Assembly (NCBI RefSeq): GCF_009795715.1
Contig: NZ_WTCR01000009.1
Location: 1 to 64,000 of the forward strand
Direction: 5' to 3'
DNA length: 64,000 nt
Source of the DNA: Labilibaculum euxinicum
GTDB taxonomy: Bacteria > Bacteroidota > Bacteroidia > Bacteroidales > Marinifilaceae
Shown: one piece after another, positions 1-7,162 of the stretch
Layout of the letters: each line of letters begins with the position of its first letter
How positions within the stretch are numbered: position 1 is the first letter of the stretch
The notes under the pieces: generated by a model
Seen by the model: the letters and a program-made list of their open reading frames with translations, nothing else
What the model was told of the DNA's origin: nothing
Databases searched by the model: none
Translations under genes and position numbers: made by a program

Positions 1-70
1 CATTGCTGTTTGGTTTTATTGGTCAATACTAGGTTTACTATAGGAAATTTGGATTTGGTCAATTGGGTAC

Positions 71-172
71 TTACACGATACAATCGTCACAAATACTAAC
101 ATCAGTCATTTCGTTGATACCACCTTTGATGTTTTGTAATTCTTCCTGAGATACTATTTCAAAATTTTTCAT
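71..172 (-). CDS. Double-glycine leader peptide, third copy
   Basis: The nucleotide sequence matches the copy at 409-510 throughout, encoding a 33-residue double-glycine peptide with a CxxC core. It is the last complete copy in the window. The bases to its left (1-70) are the spacer before the next copy, whose ATG is at 1-3 on the minus strand. Confidence 0.83.
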   Translation of the reverse strand: MKNFEIVSQEELQNIKGGINEMTDVSICDDCIV

Positions 173-239
173 TGCTGTTTGGTTTTATTGGTCAATACTA
201 GGTTTACTATAGGAAATTTGGATTTGGTCAATTGGGTAC

Positions 240-341
240 TTACACGATACAATCGTCACAAATACTAACATCAGTCATTTCGTTGATACCACCTTTAATG
301 TTTTGTAATTCTTCCTGAGATACTATTTCAAAATTTTTCAT
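240..341 (-). CDS. Double-glycine leader peptide, second copy
   Basis: This gene encodes the same 33-residue peptide as the copy at 409-510, with leader ending in GG at residues 17-18 and the CDDC core. The only difference is a synonymous change in codon 15 (ATT for ATC, position 297). It is separated from its neighbours by 67-bp spacers that carry no visible terminator, so the copies could be co-transcribed. Perfect protein conservation with a silent change suggests recent duplication or selection on the peptide; one substitution cannot decide which. Confidence 0.83.
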   Translation of the reverse strand: MKNFEIVSQEELQNIKGGINEMTDVSICDDCIV

Positions 342-408
342 TGCTGTTTGGTTTTATTGGTCAATACTAGGTTTACTATAGGAAATTTGGATTTGGTCAA
401 TTGGGTAC

Positions 409-510
409 TTACACGATACAATCGTCACAAATACTAACATCAGTCATTTCGTTGATACCACCTTTGATGTTTTGTAATTCTTCCTGAGATACTATTTCAA
501 AATTTTTCAT
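409..510 (-). CDS. Double-glycine leader peptide, promoter-proximal copy
   Basis: This 33-residue ORF is promoter-proximal in the tandem array. The leader (residues 1-18) ends ELQNIKGG, the form seen in peptides cut by C39 peptidase domains of ABC exporters. The predicted core is INEMTDVSICDDCIV, 15 residues with Cys28 and Cys31 spaced CxxC, acidic and without a membrane segment. The start is the only ATG before the leader. The spacer before it has no Shine-Dalgarno site, as is usual in Bacteroidota. An ECF-type promoter motif lies at 563-597, about 50 bases upstream. The function is unknown: signal peptide, bacteriocin-like peptide or substrate for modification are all possible. No modification enzyme is visible, but the sequence beyond the left edge is not available. 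Confidence 0.85.
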   Translation of the reverse strand: MKNFEIVSQEELQNIKGGINEMTDVSICDDCIV

Positions 511-562
511 TGCTGTTTGGTCTTTTGTTAGATTAGGATTGTTTAAGTTTTTTATCGATTAC

Positions 563-597
563 ACCCCTTTATTCCCTTTTTTTGAAAAAGGTAACCC
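563..597 (-). promoter_or_regulatory. Putative ECF sigma promoter of the peptide array
   Basis: Read on the minus strand, this site has GGGTTACCTTTT, a 10-base spacer and GGAATAAAGGG followed by one variable base and T. The same two blocks with the same spacing occur before the ECF sigma gene at 5209-5243, while the spacers differ. This is the pattern expected of a promoter read by one sigma factor. The site ends 53 bases before the ATG at 510. It also sits about 115 bp upstream of the divergent CHAT gene, so it could affect that gene too. The motif sharing is seen directly; the assignment to the sigma factor is inference. Confidence 0.7.
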
Positions 598-715
598 TGG
601 AAACAGACTTTTTTTTAAAGAAAATAAAAAAATAGCCCTATATTTAGATCTTTATTAGCCTTATTGTTTGGTGTAATTAATTGTTAGTAAGAATATTATA
701 AAACTCAACTTGAGC

Positions 716-3559
716 GTGAAAAATTTTCTAAAAAAGATTCTTATTTTTCCTCTTTTTCCTCTTTTCCTTCTCTTTCTATTTTGTGGGAGTACTAATTCTA
801 ACTATAATTCCGAGATAGACAATCTCTCTACTTTTGACAAAATGAATCCTGATTCTTTATTACAAGAACAGTTCAATAGAGCAGTTGGTTTTTTACGAAA
901 AGGAGAATTTGATTATTCTGTTCAATCTTTTGAAAATGCTATTGGTACTATTAATCAAGGTGGATTAGTTGATAAAAATCTGATTTACAGGACTTATGTG
1001 AATTTTGGAGTTTTATTAAACAGAGTGGGAGATCGAAAAAGAGCTTTGGAATTTTATACTATTTCGGAGACTTTTACAATTGAAAAATTTGGAGGTATTT
1101 CAGAAAAGTTGATTCCTATTTACATTAATAAAGGAAACATTTTTAATAATTACGGAGATTTAATAAAAGCACAAAATTATTATGAAAAGGCTTTATCATT
1201 GATTGATCCGCTAAAAGAGTCAAGGTGGTTATCTGAAATAAATCATAATTTAGGAGTAATTTTATATAAAAATGGAAATTATTCTAAATCATTAGATTAT
1301 TATTTAAGAACATTAAAATTAAAAAAACATAATAAATTTCAAAGTAGTTCTACAACTATCAATAATATCGGTAATTGCTATAAAAAACTGGGAAAATATC
1401 AAGATGCTGATTTATATTATAAAAAAGGTATTTCAATAGTGAAAGGTGAGAGTGGTTCTAATTATTATTTATTAGGGGATCTTTATTTGAATTATGCTGT
1501 TTTTCAGGATGAAATTGGTAGTAGCGATAATGTTCTTTCTTATTTGAATCTGGCATATCAAGTATATGACATAAATTTTGGTACTAAACATCCCGGTACA
1601 GCTCATTGTTTAAAGAATTTCGGTGATTACTACTTTAAAAAGAAAGATCATTTAAATGCTTTAAAATATTATCAAAAAGCTTTAATTTCAGAATTGGATA
1701 ATTTCAATAATAGTACAGTTTACATCAATCCAACAATGGATGAACTGGATCCACAGCTTTCCATTTTAGAAATTTTAAAACCCAAGGCTGTTACTCTTCG
1801 TTATTTATACGATAAAACCAATAGTATTTCAGATTTGGATTTTAGTTTACAAACCTATGATCTTTGTTTGGATATTATTGATAAAATTAGAATTGCCTAT
1901 CAGGATGAAGAAAGTAAATTTGCTCTTTCAAAAAATGAAAAAGAAACGTATAATCAAGCAATTGAAATAGCAGTAAAATTGTATCAACTAACAAAAGATG
2001 TAAAATACAAAGAGAAAGCTTTTATGTATTCTGAGCGTTCAAAATCGGCTAGTTTATTGTCTTCACTAAACGATGTGAATGCAAAAAATTTCGGAGGTAT
2101 TTCAACAGAATTGCAGGAGAAGGAAACAAATTTGAAGTTAGATATTGCGAGGTACCGTGAGTTGGTTCATGACGAAAGAAGAAAACAAATACCTGACCGG
2201 GATTCCATTAGCGGATGGCAAAATGTACTTTTTAATTTGAATGAGGAATACAATCAAATGGTTCTTCGTTTTGAGGAGGATTATCCGGAGTATTACGCAC
2301 TGAAATACGATACCAAAACCATCGATATTGAAGAATTACAGAGCAGGTTAAGCGATAATGATTTACTGATTGAATACTCAATTTCTGATTCAGCGCTTTT
2401 TTCTTTTATAATCACAAAATCTAGTTTTGAAGTTGAGCGGGAGAAGATTGTGAAAGATAGTTTTGATTATCATTTGGAGGAGGTTCGTAATTGTCTGAAA
2501 ACGAATGATTTTGCGAATAATAGTGTTGCTTATTATCAAAAATATACAAAATCAGCTTATTTATTGTATCAACATTTATTGAATGGTAAAGACAGCCTGT
2601 TGACCGGTAAAAATCTTCTCATTGTTCCTGATGATAAAATGGCCTATATTCCATTTGGTGCACTTTTGAAAAAGGAAGCGGATTCTACAACGATGAATTA
2701 TAGAAATCTCGAATATTTAATAAAATATAATTCAATTACTTACCACAATTCAGCGACTCTTGGTTTCAAAAATCATTCGAGCAGCTATGGATTTTCTTCA
2801 AACAAATCGATTTTAGCTTTTGCACCATCCTATAACGATATTAATGATTCCATATTATTTACAGAACGAGCTTACCGGGATAAATTATATCCTTTGCCAG
2901 GAGTAAAAGAGGAAGTTATTAATATATCAAAAGTGATTCATGGCGATTTGTTTATTGATGATATGGCCACGGAAGCTAATTTTAAGGCGAATTCGGGTGA
3001 TTACGATGTGCTTCATTTGGCAATGCACACTATTATTGATGATGAAAATCCGATGTATTCAAAACTCGTTTTTACACAAAATTCTGACTCTTTACAAGAT
3101 GGCCTTCTAAACACGCATGAAATTTACAACATGAATTTTAATGCAAGAATGGTTGTTTTAAGTGCTTGTAACACTGGTGATGGTAAGTTATTGAAGGGAG
3201 AAGGAGTAATGAGTTTAGCACGTGGTTTCTTTTATGCAGGCTGTCCAAGTGTAATCATGACTTTATGGACCGTAGAGGATAAAACAGGATCAAATCTAAT
3301 GAGTAATTTCTATACTTTTTTATCTCATGGATTGAAGAAGGATGATGCTCTTCGTCAGGCTAAATTGGAATATTTAAAAACAGCTGATGCATTAAAATCT
3401 CATCCTTATTTTTGGTCTGGATATGTTACTTTAGGAGATGTTGATCCTTTGTATGATGATGGTCTTATTCATAAACTGATGTATTTTGCTTTTGGTTCTG
3501 TTGGAATAATTTTATTCTTATTTTTCCGTAAAAAATTCAAAACTAAAGCTGTAGCCTAG
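716..3559 (+). CDS. TPR-CHAT protease-like envelope protein
   Basis: The GTG start at 716 gives a basic N-terminus and hydrophobic stretch ending in LFLFCGS, a plausible lipobox; a TTG at 710 is an alternative start. TPRs fill roughly residues 50-430, a coiled stretch follows, and the CHAT domain occupies about residues 540-915. Catalytic candidates, numbered from the 710 start, are His773 in HLAMHT and Cys820 in LSACNTG. A membrane segment near the C-terminus is followed by RKKFKTK, which would place the CHAT domain in the periplasm. CHAT is a caspase-like clan and its TPR fusions cut protein partners. The gene is divergent from the peptide array and convergent with the sigma/anti-sigma pair. 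It is a good candidate sensor-protease for that circuit, but activity and substrate are inferred. Confidence 0.85.
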   Translation: MKNFLKKILIFPLFPLFLLFLFCGSTNSNYNSEIDNLSTFDKMNPDSLLQEQFNRAVGFLRKGEFDYSVQSFENAIGTINQGGLVDKNLIYRTYVNFGVLLNRVGDRKRALEFYTISETFTIEKFGGISEKLIPIYINKGNIFNNYGDLIKAQNYYEKALSLIDPLKESRWLSEINHNLGVILYKNGNYSKSLDYYLRTLKLKKHNKFQSSSTTINNIGNCYKKLGKYQDADLYYKKGISIVKGESGSNYYLLGDLYLNYAVFQDEIGSSDNVLSYLNLAYQVYDINFGTKHPGTAHCLKNFGDYYFKKKDHLNALKYYQKALISELDNFNNSTVYINPTMDELDPQLSILEILKPKAVTLRYLYDKTNSISDLDFSLQTYDLCLDIIDKIRIAYQDEESKFALSKNEKETYNQAIEIAVKLYQLTKDVKYKEKAFMYSERSKSASLLSSLNDVNAKNFGGISTELQEKETNLKLDIARYRELVHDERRKQIPDRDSISGWQNVLFNLNEEYNQMVLRFEEDYPEYYALKYDTKTIDIEELQSRLSDNDLLIEYSISDSALFSFIITKSSFEVEREKIVKDSFDYHLEEVRNCLKTNDFANNSVAYYQKYTKSAYLLYQHLLNGKDSLLTGKNLLIVPDDKMAYIPFGALLKKEADSTTMNYRNLEYLIKYNSITYHNSATLGFKNHSSSYGFSSNKSILAFAPSYNDINDSILFTERAYRDKLYPLPGVKEEVINISKVIHGDLFIDDMATEANFKANSGDYDVLHLAMHTIIDDENPMYSKLVFTQNSDSLQDGLLNTHEIYNMNFNARMVVLSACNTGDGKLLKGEGVMSLARGFFYAGCPSVIMTLWTVEDKTGSNLMSNFYTFLSHGLKKDDALRQAKLEYLKTADALKSHPYFWSGYVTLGDVDPLYDDGLIHKLMYFAFGSVGIILFLFFRKKFKTKAVA

Positions 3560-3892
3560 AAACAATTTGTTTTGCTATCTTCATTGTATAGTGATGTCTG
3601 TTTGTTCTATTGAGGTATGAATTTTGACTCATCAAATTGGAAGAAAAAGTTATTTATTAGATATTCAATACCAGATCTTTCTGATCAGAACTGAATTTTT
3701 TAATCTCTTTTTAATTCTTCTGTATAATTTCGAAGTCAGAGAAAACTGCAATTATTTTTATTAGAACTATCATCGTTCCCCACCAGGGATTTATTAGTTC
3801 TTATTAAGAGTTTACTAAAAAGTTAAATGCATAGGAAAAGCCACCCAATTTTATTGGATGGCTTACTTTATTTTGATGAATGATGAAGTGAT
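3560..3892. other. Convergent intergenic region, no gene seen
   Basis: These 333 bases separate the CHAT gene from the oppositely oriented anti-sigma gene. I see no ORF with convincing coding character and no RNA gene. The only recognisable structure is the hairpin at 3838-3864. Confidence 0.6.
3834..3864 (-). terminator. Intrinsic terminator of the sigma/anti-sigma operon
   Basis: Arms 3838-3849 and 3853-3864 pair over 12 positions with one mismatch and a 3-base loop. On the minus strand the stem is followed by TTTTCC. It lies just beyond the anti-sigma stop codon. Confidence 0.65.
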
Positions 3893-4645
3893 CTATTCCA
3901 GCCTGTTAATAATTTCTAAAGCTTTTGTCTTATAGAAACTGTTTCCCTGTGCAATTACATGGAATTGCTTAAGAGCTTTTTCTTTCTCGTTGGTCATGAG
4001 GTAACAAAACCCCAGATACCATTCAGATTGCTCTATAAACAGGTTATTCTTATGTTTTAATACTCTGCTGAAGTTCTTATTAGCTTTTGAGTACTCATTA
4101 ATTTCGATATTCGAAATACCCGAATAAAAATTACCTGTGATGTTCGTGCTGTCTTTATCCAATATTTTTTTGAATAAAGTTAAAGCGGTCCGATAATCTT
4201 TAGTTTCATAGCTTTTTAAAGCCGTTACCAACAAATTATCAATCATGATGTCAGACGAACGAGTGTTGATTACAACGTTGTATGGTTTATAGTAATTGCT
4301 AAAAACTTTATCGTTTGAGTAAGTGGACCGATTGTTCATGATATACATTAAACTCCCTAAACCAATAACTAAAGCAAGCGATGCCGCTGTAATATTCCAC
4401 TTAGTTAAAAATTTCAGTTTTCGCTTCTGAGTAGGATTAGAGGGAATTTCAATAGCCTCTAATTTGTTTCTAAGATCCATAACGTCTTGTTCCATTATGG
4501 CCTCATTAACCTCCATGTGAAGGTCAAGTTCCATCTGAAGATCAGAATCTTCGAGTAATTCTTTCTCGAACTGCTTCAATTGGCTTTCTGTTAGATCACC
4601 GTCAAGAAAATCCTCGATACGGTCAAAATTCATTTCATTCATCAT
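3893..4645 (-). CDS. Membrane anti-sigma factor with C-terminal TPR domain
   Basis: This single-pass membrane protein is encoded directly after the ECF sigma gene, and its start region overlaps the sigma stop codon. Several ATGs are possible (4669, 4645, 4642, 4633); I chose 4645 for the tight coupling. The short N-terminal part (MNFDRIEDFLDGDL and following) resembles the sigma-binding helical segment of Bacteroidota anti-sigma proteins. One membrane helix lies around SLALVIGLGSLMYIM, and about 140 TPR-like residues would then be periplasmic. It probably holds the sigma factor inactive until the periplasmic TPR part receives a signal. The facing TPR-CHAT protein is an attractive partner. Function is assigned from context and topology; no zinc-finger anti-sigma motif is visible. 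Confidence 0.72.
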   Translation of the reverse strand: MMNEMNFDRIEDFLDGDLTESQLKQFEKELLEDSDLQMELDLHMEVNEAIMEQDVMDLRNKLEAIEIPSNPTQKRKLKFLTKWNITAASLALVIGLGSLMYIMNNRSTYSNDKVFSNYYKPYNVVINTRSSDIMIDNLLVTALKSYETKDYRTALTLFKKILDKDSTNITGNFYSGISNIEINEYSKANKNFSRVLKHKNNLFIEQSEWYLGFCYLMTNEKEKALKQFHVIAQGNSFYKTKALEIINRLE

Positions 4646-5201
4646 ATACTTCTTTAAATTCATTATCACTTTTAATACTTTCCATTAATGCTTGCTTGCA
4701 CTGATACTTTTTCTTTTTTGCGTACTTCTCACTCTTGTATCCCATAATTTCGGATATTTCCTTTAAGGAAACTTTGTCAAGAGTTAACTGAAGTACCTTC
4801 TTGCAATCTGAACCTAGAAGTTTGAAGTGTTTTTGATACAGCCTGTACCTTTCGGTTTGATCGTAGGTCTGTGTTGCTTCATCCAATCTATTGTCCAAAA
4901 TGGCCTCTGAATTAATTTCATTGCTATTTTTTCTTTTCTCAAGTTGCTTCAACCATAAAAGTCTACAAATTGAATAGATATAGGTTTTAAAATTACAATT
5001 CAGAACCAAAGGTTCTTTTTTCATTTTACGGTAGATTACAATAATGGCTTCTTGAAAAAGATCTCTTGCATCTTCTTCGCTTCCGTTATTATTTTCTATA
5101 AAATTCCGAATACTTGGGAAGAACTTGCTGTAGATGTAATTTAATACATCATTGTTGCTCATGCTGATCCCCTCAAGTATCGCTTCCGTAGTGTAATCCA
5201 T
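4635..5201 (-). CDS. ECF-family RNA polymerase sigma factor
   Basis: This protein has the two-domain layout of ECF sigma factors. Region 2 lies near residues 20-95, with DARDLFQEAIIVIYRK and TYIYSICRLLWLKQLEKRK. Region 4 lies near residues 125-175, with the helix-turn-helix VSLKEISEIMGYKSEKYAKKKK. Its length of 188 residues fits the family. The gene overlaps the anti-sigma gene. A bipartite motif at 5209-5243, shared with the peptide array, ends only 7 bases before this ATG, so the mRNA may be nearly leaderless or translation may start at Met14 (5162). Autoregulation through this motif is the simplest reading. Confidence 0.9.
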   Translation of the reverse strand: MDYTTEAILEGISMSNNDVLNYIYSKFFPSIRNFIENNNGSEEDARDLFQEAIIVIYRKMKKEPLVLNCNFKTYIYSICRLLWLKQLEKRKNSNEINSEAILDNRLDEATQTYDQTERYRLYQKHFKLLGSDCKKVLQLTLDKVSLKEISEIMGYKSEKYAKKKKYQCKQALMESIKSDNEFKEVYDE

Positions 5202-5208
5202 ATTTCCT

Positions 5209-5243
5209 ATCCCTTTATTCCTCTAATGGCCAAAAGGTAACCC
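5209..5243 (-). promoter_or_regulatory. Putative autoregulatory ECF promoter of the sigma gene
   Basis: On the minus strand this reads GGGTTACCTTTT, ten unrelated bases, then GGAATAAAGGG and one variable base before T. It matches the site at 563-597 in both blocks and in spacing. The rest of the gap, 5244-5482, holds A/T-rich sequence in which I see no gene. Confidence 0.7.
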
Positions 5244-5482
5244 ACAAATAGTAAAAAAAAGTAAAAAAAAAAGCACTTTACCATCTAAGTAACTGATTAA
5301 GTGACTAATAAAACTTAAATTAAATTGATGTTTTTTTATTAAAAAAATGATCTATTAACATAAACCGATCCAATATACAATATTCTCTTAAATTTGGAGG
5401 TTATTGAAAGTTATTTTTTATGACCACATTAAATGAATATACGGTAGATGTCATAAAAAGATTTATGAATGCATAATTTATT

Positions 5483-5523
5483 GCAAAAAAAAGATCAGAC
5501 TTTCTAGTGAAAATCTGATCTTT
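5483..5523 (-). terminator. Intrinsic terminator of the tRNA-Val transcript
   Basis: Arms 5490-5499 and 5514-5523 form a 10-bp perfect stem containing GATCAGA. On the minus strand it is followed by a run of T. It lies a few bases beyond the 3' end of the downstream tRNA. Confidence 0.75.
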
Positions 5524-5526
5524 CCG

Positions 5527-5601
5527 TGGGCGATATAGGATTCGAACCTATGACCCCTTGGGTGTAAACCAAGTGCTCTGAACCAACTGAGCTAATCGCC
5601 C
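5527..5601 (-). tRNA. tRNA-Val (anticodon UAC)
   Basis: The acceptor arms GGGCGAT and ATCGCCC pair perfectly with discriminator A at 5527. The anticodon stem CTTGG/CCAAG encloses the loop TTTACAC, giving anticodon TAC for valine. The T arm has GGTTCGAATCC. It is 75 nt long and CCA is not encoded. The second, identical copy is 29 bp upstream on the same strand. Confidence 0.97.
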
Positions 5602-5630
5602 GAATTATTGGGAATATGTGCTTTTTATAG

Positions 5631-5705
5631 TGGGCGATATAGGATTCGAACCTATGACCCCTTGGGTGTAAACCAAGTGCTCTGAACCAACTGAGCTAAT
5701 CGCCC
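5631..5705 (-). tRNA. tRNA-Val (anticodon UAC), second identical copy
   Basis: This copy has the same sequence as 5527-5601 over 75 nt, with acceptor, D, anticodon (TAC) and T arms intact and no encoded CCA. It is the promoter-proximal gene of a two-gene tRNA operon. Confidence 0.97.
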
Positions 5706-5723
5706 TTGCCCTTAAAAGCGATG

Positions 5724-5754
5724 CAAATATAGGATGGAAATATTGTATCTGCAA
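5724..5754 (-). promoter_or_regulatory. Housekeeping promoter of the tRNA-Val pair
   Basis: On the minus strand TTG (5754-5752) is followed after 20 bases by TATATTTG (5731-5724). This fits the Bacteroidota sigma-ABfr consensus of TTG, about 19 bases, then TAnnTTTG. It ends 18 bases before the tRNA 5' end. Confidence 0.7.
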
Positions 5755-5846
5755 GAAGAATAATTAAAAAAGTGAAAATATATTTTTCAAGAGGTTCTAA
5801 AGTACTTAGAAATCTTTACTTTTAACATTCATAAAAAATTGATACA

Positions 5847-6203
5847 ATGGATAATAATTTGGAAAGAGACTGGAACAAACTTTTATATAAAATTTCTGAA
5901 GATTTTAATGTGGATGCCGATTTAAACGGAACATTACTGCTAATTGGGATACAGGAGCGAGGAAAAGGATTTCAGGAGAAGTATGAAAAGGATGAAAAAA
6001 TGGATCACATCAATTTGGCAACATGTACCTTGTTGATGAAATGGAATTACTATCAAATTGATGGTTATGATGAAAATGATTGGCCGGTTTTCAAGAAAAA
6101 TAAAATGGTTCCTCCTTTTTCTAAGGAAAAAGAAGAATTATTGCTTAAATCTTCGATAGTAGAGTACTTTAAAGACAATGATTATTTAAAAATTGAGAAC
6201 TAA
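5847..6203 (+). CDS. Hypothetical protein, 118 aa
   Basis: I do not recognise this family. It is a small, acidic, soluble protein without signal peptide or membrane segment. It contains the helix-rich stretch DLNGTLLLIGIQERGKG, a central patch HINLATCTLLMKWNYYQIDGY and a C-terminal helix. It sits between the tRNA pair and the cyclophilin genes and ends 37 bp before the first of them, so it could be co-transcribed with them. Codon use looks like that of its neighbours. The ATG at 5847 gives a complete, uninterrupted reading frame. Confidence 0.7.
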   Translation: MDNNLERDWNKLLYKISEDFNVDADLNGTLLLIGIQERGKGFQEKYEKDEKMDHINLATCTLLMKWNYYQIDGYDENDWPVFKKNKMVPPFSKEKEELLLKSSIVEYFKDNDYLKIEN

Positions 6204-6240
6204 AAGCTAAATTCGGGATTTTAAAACTCAATATGCACCT

Positions 6241-7053
6241 ATGAAAAATCTTATTTGTATTGCCATCGTTTTTCTATTTATATCCTGCCAGCAAGAGTTG
6301 GAGTTGGGAAAAAAAGATAGAATTGTTCAGATTGAAACCGAGTATGGAAATTTAAAAATCCGTTTGTATGATGAAACACCGGCTCACCGGGATAATTTTG
6401 TGAAATTGGCACACGAAAAATATTTTGATGGAACTTTATTTCATCGGGTGATAGATGGATTCATGATTCAAGGTGGAGATCCGGATTCTAAAGGTGCAAA
6501 GTTGGGGCAAAGATTGGGCGAAGGAGGACCTGGATATCAAATTTCTGCAGAAATTAAAACAGGATTATTTCACAAGCGTGGAGTTATTGCTGCCGCAAGA
6601 GAAGGAGATGATGTAAATCCGGAAAAGAAATCCGCTGGATCTCAGTTTTATATTGCTCAAGGCAAGATATATACTCCAGGCGAATTGGATACTTTGCAAA
6701 CGAAAATGAATGGAAGATTAAAGAGTTCTATTTTCAAAAAGGTTCAAGAACAAAAGGCTGAACTTCTTTCCAAATATCAAATGGAGGGTGAGTTGGATAA
6801 ACTAACAGATGCAATTGATGGTATTAAATTGGAAGTAGACTCAATATTTAATAGTGAGAAAATTGTATTAAGTAAAGAACAAATTGAAGCGTATACTACT
6901 GTTGGTGGAATTCCTCATTTGGATGGAAACTATACTGTTTTTGGTGAAGTTATCGACGGAATGGATTTAATTGATTCGATTGCCGGTGTTGAAAAAGACA
7001 ATTTTGATCGTCCGTTAAAGGACATATCAATGAAAATAAAAATCTTAAAATAG
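6241..7053 (+). CDS. Cyclophilin-type peptidyl-prolyl isomerase, lipoprotein
   Basis: Cyclophilins catalyse cis-trans isomerisation of proline peptide bonds and assist folding. The N-terminus ends in LFISCQQ, a lipobox, so the protein is probably tethered in the envelope. Family motifs are FHRVIDGFMIQGGDP, SAGSQFYIAQGK and LDGNYTVFGEVIDGMDLID. Between the second and third motifs lies an insert of about 80 residues, mostly helical and charged, absent from compact bacterial cyclophilins. The following gene is a paralogue with the same insert. A terminator at 7077-7108 separates them, so they may be expressed independently. Confidence 0.92.
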   Translation: MKNLICIAIVFLFISCQQELELGKKDRIVQIETEYGNLKIRLYDETPAHRDNFVKLAHEKYFDGTLFHRVIDGFMIQGGDPDSKGAKLGQRLGEGGPGYQISAEIKTGLFHKRGVIAAAREGDDVNPEKKSAGSQFYIAQGKIYTPGELDTLQTKMNGRLKSSIFKKVQEQKAELLSKYQMEGELDKLTDAIDGIKLEVDSIFNSEKIVLSKEQIEAYTTVGGIPHLDGNYTVFGEVIDGMDLIDSIAGVEKDNFDRPLKDISMKIKILK

Positions 7054-7076
7054 ACAACATTACATGTTGTAAATGG

Positions 7077-7108
7077 AAGCTTCGTAATATATTGCGAAGC
7101 TTTTTTTT
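7077..7108 (+). terminator. Intrinsic terminator after the first cyclophilin
   Basis: Arms 7077-7084 and 7095-7102 (AAGCTTCG with CGAAGCTT) enclose a 10-base loop and are followed by a T run. Confidence 0.8.
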
Positions 7109-7162
7109 GGCTTTCAAACTCTGGCTATTTATCTTAGTCCAAATTTAAAAAGATATCGTTGA

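Larger units (their letters stand above)
1..510 (-). repeat. Tandem array of 169-bp units, each holding one double-glycine peptide gene
   Basis: Units begin at 1, 170 and 339, and a final cat lies at 508-510, so the period is exactly 169 bp. Three full units are present. By eye they differ at one base only: position 297 is a where the other units have g at 128 and 466, and the change is synonymous (Ile15). Each unit is 102 bp of coding sequence on the minus strand plus a 67-bp spacer. The start codon of a further copy lies at 1-3, so the array continues beyond the left edge. The repeat breaks off just past 510, where only about 14 bases upstream of the first start codon remain shared. The one substitution argues against a simple assembly duplication. 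Confidence 0.95.

Noticed and set aside
1-510. CRISPR-like array at the left edge
   Set aside because: The units are 169 bp, identical throughout including the spacers, and each holds a full short ORF. There are no unique spacers and no cas genes.
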